64,000 nt of DNA from assembly GCF_013402915.1 (NCBI RefSeq), contig NC_050719.1:1550001-1614000 (forward strand), in the 5' to 3' direction. Source of the stretch: Zygotorulaspora mrakii (taxonomy: Eukaryota; Ascomycota; Saccharomycetes; Saccharomycetales; Saccharomycetaceae). This document shows positions 18,724 through 28,300 of this stretch, piece by piece (within the stretch, counting starts at the first letter, position 1; every line of letters begins with the position of its first letter). The translations under genes and the position numbers were made by a program. A model generated the notes under the pieces. The model did not search any database, was not told the DNA's origin, and worked only from the letters and a program-made list of their open reading frames with translations.

Positions 18724-20208
18724 TTAGATTGAACTGGCATCTTGAAGGTCTTCGAAACACTGTTTCGCAATGTCTCTTAAGTAGTGACAATTACGTTTGA
18801 ACTTTTTGTATTTGAATTTCAAGAACTTTTTGCTCGTCATCTCATTCCAGGTTTGGGTTTGAAATTCAGCAAACGAACCGATAGTATCAAATTCACATGT
18901 TCTTCGCTCACGTTGGGATTGATTCCTATGTTTTGCTCTGGTAATTATGCTTTTCAGCTTTCCCCTCAACGAATGCTGGTCAATGCCAGAGTGCGTTTCA
19001 AACTCTTCAAAAGGCGAAAGTAATGAGGGCGGCGGCGCAGGGAATGCCATATTACATTTTGTATGTACTGCAGCAGGTTTCTGTTTTGTCCTAATGTATG
19101 GCACTTTTAGATTTTCAGCCATTGCAACCTCCATGTCAGCTGGAGTAACCGCGGTTGGTAGGTTGTTTGAACTTAATGGTGAGAAGATATCATAAAAGCT
19201 ATGATTTTCGGTAGCAGAAGCAGACAAAGGCTCTGCAAAGTCAGTGCTGGTTTGAAGTTTGGAAGTTTGTGATGATTTGCGAACTGATCGAGCATTGGCA
19301 ATTGGCGTTGGAGGTATGTGTATATCAGCCATTTCGGGAAAGAGCTCTCTGAAAAGACTCGCAAAGCCTGGACGCTTGCAATGCTCAGGAGATACCACAT
19401 GCTTCTTGAAGGCAGAACTAGATTCGCACATGGTTCCAATGAAATCTTCCGCGTCTCCATCCTTCCAAATTGTTGATATTTTAGCTTTCGTGCCCCTCAA
19501 GAATAAACTGTCATTCCGAAGGCTCTCAAGAGACTGTGATCTCAGACCAAGATCAAATTTCATGAAATTTAAATTAGATTCTCCCTTTATAAACCCCTCG
19601 TTATTTACCTGGTTGATGAACTCCATTGGGAAACAAACTGGAATAATCACAATGTCTATTTTTGGAATGATAAATTTCGATATGTTAGAGCAGCTCTCAT
19701 AAAATAGACATTTTTGCAAAACGTGCCATTGATCAAACTCTTCAAAAGCATCACTTGGTCTCAGATCCAAAATCAATTTTTTCACCTCCTCCAGCAGAGG
19801 TGACCTAAACTTATCGAAGTTTGAGTAAAGCTCTTTCCTCGTCTGTCTTAAGACGTCACTATTACTCATTGGGAGAGCCATGTCGACCTGTGAGTCTTTA
19901 TCATCCGCAAATTTGGTCACATATAGCGTAGGACATCTCTTGATCACATCATACTGATTCACCATCTGTTGCACAGATATGGCTAGTTTAAACAAAAAAT
20001 CTACATCCTTTATGCAATCTTTTACGTCCTCTGGTCGAAGTGCTTGCACTGCCTCAACCGTCTTTTCAATTTTTTGAAGCTCCCGCAGTCTTTCTTCAAC
20101 CGTTTCAAGCCCGTTATAATGTAACAGATGTAGGTAACTGTTGCCGAAGCTTTTGTTTATGCTGCTGAACCTTTGAAGGCCTGAGTAGTCAACGAACATT
20201 GTTCCCAT
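18724..20208 (-). CDS. Unrecognised 494-residue protein
   Basis: Clean ATG-initiated frame of 494 residues (second ATG three codons in, at 20199). I do not recognise it. The first 210 residues look like one structured domain: Leu/Glu-rich helices (VEERLRELQKIEKTVEAVQ, DVDFLFKLAISVQQM) and a hydrophobic segment (ISKFIIPKIDIVIIPVCF). No signal peptide or clear membrane span is seen. Residues 280-400 are Ser/Pro/Thr-rich and probably disordered (DIHIPPTP, AFPAPPPSLLSP), and the last 80 residues are basic and helical (KKFLKFKYKKFKRNCHYL). It occupies a synteny break: SAS3 is followed in S. cerevisiae by PIN4, which this is not (no RNA-recognition motif), and the next gene here is SYM1 from the chromosome XII block. 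It may be a fast-evolving or lineage-restricted gene. Confidence 0.8.
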   Translation of the reverse strand: MGTMFVDYSGLQRFSSINKSFGNSYLHLLHYNGLETVEERLRELQKIEKTVEAVQALRPEDVKDCIKDVDFLFKLAISVQQMVNQYDVIKRCPTLYVTKFADDKDSQVDMALPMSNSDVLRQTRKELYSNFDKFRSPLLEEVKKLILDLRPSDAFEEFDQWHVLQKCLFYESCSNISKFIIPKIDIVIIPVCFPMEFINQVNNEGFIKGESNLNFMKFDLGLRSQSLESLRNDSLFLRGTKAKISTIWKDGDAEDFIGTMCESSSAFKKHVVSPEHCKRPGFASLFRELFPEMADIHIPPTPIANARSVRKSSQTSKLQTSTDFAEPLSASATENHSFYDIFSPLSSNNLPTAVTPADMEVAMAENLKVPYIRTKQKPAAVHTKCNMAFPAPPPSLLSPFEEFETHSGIDQHSLRGKLKSIITRAKHRNQSQRERRTCEFDTIGSFAEFQTQTWNEMTSKKFLKFKYKKFKRNCHYLRDIAKQCFEDLQDASSI

Positions 20209-20844
20209 AGTGTACTATTAGCTCATAACCTATGGGACAGCAAAGAAAGTACTTTGAATCCCTCAATGCACACAGGATTTATTTATTATTATAACCTTGA
20301 CAGAATGAATAATATTTGTGACACAAAACCAAAATAATTAAAAATATTTGCTGACGCCGGTTTTAAACTCGCTGTCGCTGCCACATCGTAATTTAACGCG
20401 ATCTGCGCGCTGGTAACTCTAGTGGATATTGGAAGCGTTTTGAGATGGCATTCGGTCTTCAATTAAATGTGTTGATCCCTCTGGAAACAAACTATCGGCT
20501 ACCAGGTGTGCATAAGACAGGCTTCATTCTAGAGTGATCGCTCATTGTGTGCTCGTTATGCCCAATCCATTCTGTTCATCACTTTTGACGCAACGCAATA
20601 GTAGGAGAGTCATCCTCTGACATAGTCATCGGAGGATGAATGAATACAAAAGAACACTCAGGATATTTTGCCACGCACAGATGTTTCACAAAGAGTGCTG
20701 CAAAACACGTCGTCGATACTTGATTCGAGGAAGAAGAAGTATAAATAAGAGTATTAAGGCTTCCTGTAAATTGCATTGAGGATTTTTCGAACTTCCATAT
20801 TACAGTTTCACCGTCGTATTTGGCAGTCGCTCTTTAACTAAAGG
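20209..20844. other. Divergent intergenic region before SYM1
   Basis: 636 bp between the divergent starts of the unrecognised gene and SYM1. AT-rich near 20270-20345, with a TATA-like TATAAATA at about 20740 on the SYM1 side. Only short antisense frames occur, with no credible gene. Confidence 0.5.
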
Positions 20845-21444
20845 ATGAGTAAAGTTTTCAGGTTCTATCAGGAATCTTTGAGGAAGCATCCAAAGAAGAC
20901 CAATGCAGTCATGACAGGAAGTCTCTTTGGTGCTGGCGATATCATTGCACAGATTTTCTTCCCCAGCAAGGAGGGTGACGGAAAATACGACTACATGAGA
21001 ACAACTAGATCTGTAGTCTATGGTTCGATGGTATTTTCATTTATTGGCGATAAATGGTTTAGGTTTGTTAATAATAAACTTGTCCTTCCCAGAACGGCAC
21101 CTTCACACTGGACCAATACCATATATCGGGTTACTGTCGATCAACTATTATTTGCGCCGGCTTTGATACCACTTTATTTTGGATCACTCACGCTTATGGA
21201 AGGTAAGTCACTCAGTGTTGCCAAGCATAAGATAGACGAAAGATGGTGGGAAACTCTGAGAAACAGTTGGTTCGTTTGGCCGCCTTTCCAATTGTTGAAT
21301 TTCTCATTAGTTCCAGTTCAGCATAGATTATTGGCAGCAAATTGTCTGGCCATCTTCTGGAACACCTATTTGTCATATAAGAACTCCGTAGCATTATCGG
21401 AGGATGACAAGGTGAAAGTTAATTATCCACCCATAGTTGAATAG
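20845..21444 (+). CDS. SYM1: Mpv17/PMP22-family inner membrane protein SYM1
   Basis: 199 residues (S. cerevisiae Sym1 has 197). Mpv17/PMP22 family, with about four membrane segments and the family signature in the C-terminal half: WWETLRNSWFVWPPFQLLNF followed by SLVPVQHRLLAANCLAIFWN. The N-terminus FYQESLRKHPKKTNAVMTGS with GAGDIIAQ is also typical. Sym1 resides in the mitochondrial inner membrane and is needed for growth on ethanol at high temperature; its human homologue MPV17 is a mitochondrial DNA maintenance factor. Followed on the same strand by MCP2, as YLR251W and YLR253W are. Confidence 0.96.
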   Translation: MSKVFRFYQESLRKHPKKTNAVMTGSLFGAGDIIAQIFFPSKEGDGKYDYMRTTRSVVYGSMVFSFIGDKWFRFVNNKLVLPRTAPSHWTNTIYRVTVDQLLFAPALIPLYFGSLTLMEGKSLSVAKHKIDERWWETLRNSWFVWPPFQLLNFSLVPVQHRLLAANCLAIFWNTYLSYKNSVALSEDDKVKVNYPPIVE

Positions 21445-21767
21445 AATTAGATTCATATTGTATATTTATTTGCGTAAAAAAAGCTGCTACTGCTTATTTG
21501 AATTAAGTTTATGAGCCTGAGTAGCTGAAGGGAATGGTACTTGGACAAGGGAAAACTTGCTCAACACTTGCTCTGGCTTTTTGAGCTTTTCTACTCTGAT
21601 TTTGGTGGTTTCCTTGTTGAAAATCTCTTTTCACGGAAATCTTCATATTAAGTTTGTCAGAGACGTCAAGATGATCAATCTTAACAGACTGAGAAAGTAA
21701 ATAAATCTCTAGAATACATCTACTGTGTGGTACTTTAATACCTCGAGAATTTGCATTCCATTTTTTG
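21445..21767. other. SYM1-MCP2 spacer with long antisense frame
   Basis: 323 bp between tandem genes. The minus strand is open from 22030 down to 21509, covering most of the spacer and the 5' end of MCP2 (173 codons with a near-cognate start). No family is recognisable in it. Confidence 0.4.
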
Positions 21768-23456
21768 ATGATAAGGCTATTGTCACCCCAACTTGGAAGA
21801 TTAAACGTCTCTTCATGTCGATTTGCGAGTTCATCAACATCGAGGTTGGGTAGACAGAAAATAATAAAATGGTCTAGGGGCAAAATCGTGTTTGGAACCA
21901 TCGTAGGTGCAGGCTTTATCGCATATGAAACAAACGATAATGCCCATAATTTGTTGAGGCATCTCTTTCTTACATCGAAACGAATTGGCGTTGTCTCCTT
22001 AGCAACGATACGGTGTTTCCACCAGTACAAGAAAACTTTGGATGCAACCTACGAGACTCCAGAGGCCAGAAGTGAAGCATTGAGAGCTTGCCATCAGTTC
22101 TGTGCAACTGTAACGCTGCATGCACTAGAATCCAACCGTGGTATCTTCATTAAATTAGGACAGCATATCGGAGCACTAACGTACTTATTACCACCGGAAT
22201 GGACGGAGACCATGGTGCCATTGCAGGATCAATGCCCCCAATCCACTATGGAGGAGATAAATTACATGTTCAAGCAGGACCTAAAAACAGATATAGATGA
22301 GATGTTCTCGGAATTTGATCCAAACCCCATTGGCGTCGCATCTCTGGCGCAAGTTCATGTAGCAAGACTTCGAGATACACAAGAAAGAGTAGCTGTAAAG
22401 TGTCAACATCCAACTCTGAAAGAATTCGTTCCCTTGGATGTCATGTTAACTCAAACAGTATTCAATCTTATGGATATTGTTTTCCCAGATTATCCACTGG
22501 TTTGGCTGGGGGATGAATTGCAGTCGTCTATATTCGTTGAGCTAGACTTTGCGAAAGAAGCCACAAATGCTATTTCTACAGCTGACTACTTTCACAATTA
22601 CAAAAAAGAAACAGCACTTAAAATACCAAAAGTTATTAGTGCTCACAGAAGAATATTGGTCATGGAATATGTATCGGGAAATCGGTTGGACGATGTAACA
22701 TATCTTGATGAACACAGAATTTCAAGAGCTGAAGTATCCTCGTGCCTTTCGCACATTTTCAATAACATGATTTTCACTCCAAATGTCGGTTTACATTGTG
22801 ATCCTCATGGCGGTAATTTGGCAATCAGAAGTCGTAGCCCATCGAAAAGTAACCCTCATAACTTCGAAATCATACTTTTCGATCACGGACTCTACAGATA
22901 TCCAAATACTCAATTAAGAAGGGACTATGCTCATTTCTGGCTCTCACTCTTAGATCATGATCAGGAAAAGATGAAATATTATGCTAAGAGGTTCGCGAAA
23001 ATTGACGATAAACAATTTCCGTTATTTGCGGCCGTTATCACTGGGAGAAGTATCGATACCGCATTGAATTATGATATTTCGAAACCCCGAAGTGATGAAG
23101 AAATCAAAACAATGACAAAAAGTCTCATCAATGGCACATTTCTGGTTGACCTGATGTCTATACTAGCGAAAATCCCAGCAGTAGTTCTACTTATTCTGAA
23201 GACGAATGATCTGACAAGACATCTGGACGAATGTTTACAAAATCCTTTAGGTCCAGAAAGAACTTTCCTGATTATGACACAGTATTGTGCAAAAACGGTA
23301 TATGAGGAGGCGCGTGAAAGAGCCAATATTGATTTTCCAAGATGGTCTCCTATGTGGTTCTGGAAAGAGTTTTTGGCTTTCTGTGTGTACGAAAAGCGTA
23401 AAAACCAATTGTTATTTTATGATTTTGCATTGTGGTGGAAGAGGAAATTTATTTAA
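21768..23456 (+). CDS. MCP2: ABC1/ADCK-family atypical kinase MCP2
   Basis: 562 residues from the ATG at 21768 (the codon before it is TTG); S. cerevisiae Mcp2 (YLR253W) has 569. The N-terminus is rich in Arg and Ser and resembles a mitochondrial presequence, followed by a hydrophobic span near residues 40-55 (KIVFGTIVGAGFIAYE). ABC1/UbiB family marks are clear: the KxGQ motif in GIFIKLGQHIGALTYLLP, VASLAQVHVARL, VAVKCQHP with the ATP lysine, HCDPHGGN and FDHGLY, where DHG replaces the usual DFG. Mcp2 is a mitochondrial membrane protein linked to lipid and coenzyme Q homeostasis and to ERMES function. It follows SYM1 as in S. cerevisiae chromosome XII. Confidence 0.94.
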   Translation: MIRLLSPQLGRLNVSSCRFASSSTSRLGRQKIIKWSRGKIVFGTIVGAGFIAYETNDNAHNLLRHLFLTSKRIGVVSLATIRCFHQYKKTLDATYETPEARSEALRACHQFCATVTLHALESNRGIFIKLGQHIGALTYLLPPEWTETMVPLQDQCPQSTMEEINYMFKQDLKTDIDEMFSEFDPNPIGVASLAQVHVARLRDTQERVAVKCQHPTLKEFVPLDVMLTQTVFNLMDIVFPDYPLVWLGDELQSSIFVELDFAKEATNAISTADYFHNYKKETALKIPKVISAHRRILVMEYVSGNRLDDVTYLDEHRISRAEVSSCLSHIFNNMIFTPNVGLHCDPHGGNLAIRSRSPSKSNPHNFEIILFDHGLYRYPNTQLRRDYAHFWLSLLDHDQEKMKYYAKRFAKIDDKQFPLFAAVITGRSIDTALNYDISKPRSDEEIKTMTKSLINGTFLVDLMSILAKIPAVVLLILKTNDLTRHLDECLQNPLGPERTFLIMTQYCAKTVYEEARERANIDFPRWSPMWFWKEFLAFCVYEKRKNQLLFYDFALWWKRKFI

Positions 23457-23553
23457 AACTGATATTCACCTGTATATACTATTTAGGCCCCTGTTGCAAA
23501 AGAATAGGAAATTTCAAACAACTTACAAATAACTCTTACGTCTTCTTTCTATT

Positions 23554-24582
23554 CTACAACCCATCCATAAATTTTTTAGCGATACAGAGATCCATGATAG
23601 CCAAGCCAACTATCTTGCACAAGGAAACCGTACGACCATTTTCATTTAATGTAATCGACTCTAAAGAATTCTCACAAAGCTTACCAATCTCAATCAGCCC
23701 TTCTTCCTCAATTTTGGCATCTATGAGTTCACCCGCCTCTAGGAGAGTGTGCTCTTTAGAGTCTACGAGAATTGGTACTTTCTGCTCTTTGTATGCCCTA
23801 ACAAGTTTTGTATCGCATTCATGCATGAAGGGTTTGTAACTGCCAATCAAAGAGATGAAAGTATGCAGTACTTCACAACTGGAATTGGCCAATAAATCGT
23901 AGTTCAGGTGTGGTTCCGTTGACGGGACGCAACTAAAAATCACTTGGCTTTTATCAATCGCTAGGCCCAATTTTACCTTGTCTCGCAAGGAAATTTGATC
24001 GAAGGAAACATCAATGTTTTCAGAAGTCAGCATATCGTCGAAGCAGCTTAAATTCATTGCAGATGATCTATACAATATTGAAACATTGAACTTTGATACA
24101 TTACTCTTCTCATGAAAGAGCCGTAAACAACAAAAAATATGCCAAAACGCCTGAAGACCAGTACCAAAGACTGTACAGTTGATTGTAGTTTCATTTCTAA
24201 ACCTGCTCAATTGATTAGACAGACCAACACAACTAACCAATGCCGTCCGTATCGCAGTTATCTGCTTTGCTTCACACACGCCTTTCAGCAACCCCGTGCT
24301 AGGTTGTAACACAGTGATTGAGCCCACAAATCCCAGATTAGACTTCTGGTTGAAACCCAATGTCTTCACTCCAGAGTAGACATCGTCGATAACGGGCATA
24401 TACAAGTAACCTGCCTCACCGGAAGGGATACGACCAACGATCCTCGGAGGAATTATCGAAGGATTGCCAGAATACCTTTTCAATGCATTGTGTAATTCAT
24501 CAACGAACTCCGAAACTTTCCAGTTAGCAGTGTTTAGGAAGAAAGTGGATACTTCGGCATCTGAAACAATACGATCAAGCAT
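23554..24582 (-). CDS. Ornithine cyclodeaminase/mu-crystallin-like (YGL159W type)
   Basis: 342 residues from the ATG at 24582 (upstream only a GTG). The protein fits the ornithine cyclodeaminase/mu-crystallin family: an N-terminal segment with PSIIPPRIVGRIPSGE and YLYMPVIDD, a central Rossmann-like fold containing CTVFGTGLQAFWHIFC (dinucleotide-binding GxGxxA-like), and QVIFSCVPSTEPHL. The AKQITAIRTALVS segment matches the family's substrate-side motif. In S. cerevisiae the likely counterpart is YGL159W, of unknown function, adjacent to AIM14; here AIM14 lies two genes away. Substrate unknown. Convergent with MCP2, divergent from HAP1. Confidence 0.86.
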   Translation of the reverse strand: MLDRIVSDAEVSTFFLNTANWKVSEFVDELHNALKRYSGNPSIIPPRIVGRIPSGEAGYLYMPVIDDVYSGVKTLGFNQKSNLGFVGSITVLQPSTGLLKGVCEAKQITAIRTALVSCVGLSNQLSRFRNETTINCTVFGTGLQAFWHIFCCLRLFHEKSNVSKFNVSILYRSSAMNLSCFDDMLTSENIDVSFDQISLRDKVKLGLAIDKSQVIFSCVPSTEPHLNYDLLANSSCEVLHTFISLIGSYKPFMHECDTKLVRAYKEQKVPILVDSKEHTLLEAGELIDAKIEEEGLIEIGKLCENSLESITLNENGRTVSLCKIVGLAIMDLCIAKKFMDGL

Positions 24583-25348
24583 GATTATATATTTATGCCG
24601 AAGCGAGCGCTGTTGCACAACTGCAGACTAAATTCAAAATAATGAACACAGTATGAACAAATGCAACTACAGATATCTTCTTTCAGCTTCAGCTTCAGCT
24701 GCTAGGCTGTGCTTGTAGACCTTGTGTGCGATAAGAGGAGATAAGGTTGGAGCGGTGATTCCCAAACTCGATGGCCCATATGTGAACGAAAACGAATGAA
24801 CAAACAAGGCGCGCGCAATCCAGAGAATTACATTTCAAATTGTTGAGCTGTGAGCTCAATGAGATGCTATGAGATGCATTAGTCAGGTAGCTCCATAAGA
24901 CCTTGCAAACTTTTTTTCGTTTAGCGAAGTCCTAAAGGGTTGCATTGGCTGATGCGATTTTTGACATTAAGAAAAAAAATTAAAATTATTAAACGAGTTA
25001 ACTAAGCAAGGTAGGCATCAACAAATGCAGATTAAAAGCAGATCAGAATTTTCGGCGAAAGCACCTGCTCTTATATTCTGTAAACGGCGGGATAATCATA
25101 AAGGAACGAGTGGTTTCCTTCTTGTCGTTAAAAACCACGAGGGACCAACGGGTGCCGTTAATTCCAATAGATTTGTTTTGGGTTAAAACAGCGTTTATTC
25201 AGATTTTACCCAACGATATCCGAAACCTAGTGAAGAACGACCAATCTCTATTAGAGCACTCCCTTCCAGTATTTATACAAAAGAACTAAAACTTGCGTTC
25301 GCTTTCATCGGTGGAAGTAAAGGCCGGCAAGTTCTGTAGTGCGATAAC
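24583..25348. other. YGL159W-type/HAP1 divergent region
   Basis: 766 bp of divergent promoter DNA. AT-rich tract with A-runs at about 24965-24995 and a CTTCAG triple repeat near 24685-24700. No open frame of interest and no recognised RNA gene. Confidence 0.5.
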
Positions 25349-28300
25349 ATGAGCATATCAAGCCATTCGCCGATATTAGGTGCAAATGAAGGCAGTAACA
25401 ATGCAGCATCCTCCACATCTGAGAATAAGCAAAAAAGGAAACGTAATAGAGTCCCTTTGAGTTGCACGATATGTCGAAAGAGAAAAGTTAAATGTGATAA
25501 AGGACGACCTCATTGCCAACAGTGTATCAAAACAGGTGTGGCACATCTTTGCCATTATATGGAACAAAGTTGGGCGGAAGAAGCAGAGAAGGAGATATCT
25601 AAGGAGAGTGAACTTAAGCAATTAAGAGAGCGGGTAAAATGTCTTGAAGAGAGTTTATCAAAGGTACATTCTTCAGCGTGTAGCAATACACCCGAAAGCA
25701 ACATATTGGGGTTAGATGAAATCACCTCTGCACCTGCGTCCCACTGCGGAGAAGAACCGAAGTCAATATCTCAGCAGAATAAGTACAATAATGATGAGCT
25801 AGATTTAACAAGGCAATTTGATATGTTACATTTGAAGAACAATGGTACTATACATCTTGGTGCAACCCATTGGCTCGCGATCATGAAGGGTGATCCATAT
25901 TTGAAGTTGCTATGGGGCCATATTTTCTCTGTGAGGGAGAAATTGGCTGAATGGTATAGTCAAAAAAGAAAAGTTCCAAACCAAAAGACCAATCACAATA
26001 TGAGCGCTACTGGTCAACCTGCACGCTGCCCAGTTGATCATACCAAACTACATGCGGAAATGGGTAAACAACAACCTAGATGTCCTGTTAATCAACAAGC
26101 ATTGAGAAAATGCCCAGTTGACCATGCTTCACTGAGTGAAAATATGGGTAATATGATGAATGCATCCTCGGTTTCAAGGTGCCCAGTAAACCATGGTACT
26201 ATGACTGTGAAGCAGGAGCAAGATAAAACAGGCCTACAACTACCCGGACGTCCATCTTTATCAAATGGCCGGTCCTTACCTTCCTTCGAGAACTTGACAT
26301 CAAAATGCCCGCTCACACGCGGCCCATTTACCCCCCTCAATGATCCGGTAAATAATACCAAGCAGCAAAGTCCTCCATTACCAAGGCCAATGCAACAACA
26401 GCAACAGCAACAGCAAGCACATAGTGGGATACGGGACGAAAGCCCCCAATCAATCGAACTAGTCACTGCAAGAATCTGCCAGCTGCTCCCTCCAAAAAGG
26501 GTAATATTCTCATTCATTGACAAATTCTTCAAACAAATATATCCGGTTATCCCAATTATTGATGAACAAAATTTCAAGCATCATATGAACCAAATACTAC
26601 AGATAAAACCATACCCAAATGGTGATGAGGAACCTGTCGCACAACTCCGTTTAACGAAATTGGCAGATTTCTGTAATTTGGGTATTCTGGTGATTATATT
26701 AAGGTTAACATGGTTATCGCTGCCTGCAAACGCGTGCGAAATTAATCTGGGGCCAGGATGTGCTTCATTTTTGATGCCACAGGCTACAACATCAACAATC
26801 TCACAAGCAAAGGAGGAATCTCTTTTAAATAAATACGAGACGCCGGTCGAGGTTTTAGAATTGGTTCGCGAGCGCTTGATTAAGTTTGATGAAATTTCCA
26901 GCATTTCAAACAGTAATGTTAACTTGACAACAATTCAATTTGCTATTTTCTATAAGTTATATCTCATGTGTTGGGCGAATGATAAACCAACGCAAAGTGG
27001 TGATTCTGACATGCTTCTTTCTAGTACTGCCAATAATGGCGGTGGTCAGGATAATGAAACGCATCAAGTGTTACTTTCAAGTATCACGCAGATGGCTTTC
27101 AGTTGTGGGTTGCACAGAGACCCCGACAATTTTCCTCAGTTGAATGCTGTAGCTCACACCCAACCTGATTCTACTGGTAATGCAAATACGCAAGGAAACA
27201 CCTCCACTACACAAGGGAATGGAACAACTAAAATCAACAAAGAAGCACGAGCAAATACTGAAAGGTTTAAGCATACGTGGAGAAAAACATGGTATTATAT
27301 TGTTTCATTGGACGTGCAGCAATCTTTATCATTGGGAACGCCACGGTTGTTGAGGAATCTGAAGGATTTTAGTGATACAAAATTGCCTTCTGCTTCCAAA
27401 ATTGACTACGTTCGCGATATAAAAGAGCTTGTGATTGTAAAAAATACCACGTTGTTTTTCCAGATAGATTTATGTATAGTTGCCGTGCTGAACCACATTT
27501 TGAATGTCTCATTGGCTAAGACTGTTAGAAAATTCGAATTGGATGCTCTGATAAACTCACTAAGTGATTTGACTCATGGAAAGAAGAATATAAGTGAAGT
27601 TGTCAGTGGACTGATTAATTCGGGGCTCCTCTTCACAACGGAAGGAGTCGTGGATCAAAATTCGGATGAAGTGTATGGTTTACCAAGTCTAGAGGAGATT
27701 TTATTACAAAAAGCAAGAGGAATGGATAATGAAGTCGATAAAAAGCTTGATCTTGCGCACGAGTCTACAACAAAGGCACTGTTCTTTTCGAAACATCTTA
27801 CAATAAGAATGCTTCTCTATCTGCTGAATTATATACTATTCACGCATTACGAGCCAATGGGATCTGAGGATCCGGGTACAACTAGCATGGCTAAGGAATA
27901 TGCCCAGGAAGCTTTAAATTATGCTCTGGATGGTTACAGAAATTGCATGCTGTTTTTCAATAACCTTAAGACATCCGGCACCACAAGTTCAATGTTCGGT
28001 TATATGGAAGTTGTTCTGGCACCCCAGTGTTTGGACGTGGGCCATCGTGCTTTGCAGTTTATCGTGTGTTTAGTGCTGAGGGCTAAATGTGGCCCCCTTA
28101 CAGGTATGGGAGAAAGCGCAATCATTAGCAATGGTGTGGTTAGTAGTAGCGAGGATGAGCACGAAGCGTCTACTTCAAAGAAAAGGGAAACCACTGCGGA
28201 ATTGGATGACGATGTTGCTAAAGAAATAAGTCTTGACTTGGGTGAATCACTGGCGGATTTGCTTCTCGAGAGAATGATTTTATTTCACAAAATGGCAAAA

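Noticed and set aside
18548..18727. 59-codon plus-strand frame upstream of SAS3.
   Set aside because: Very short, overlaps the 3' end of the neighbouring gene, no match to known small yeast proteins such as DASH or APC subunits.
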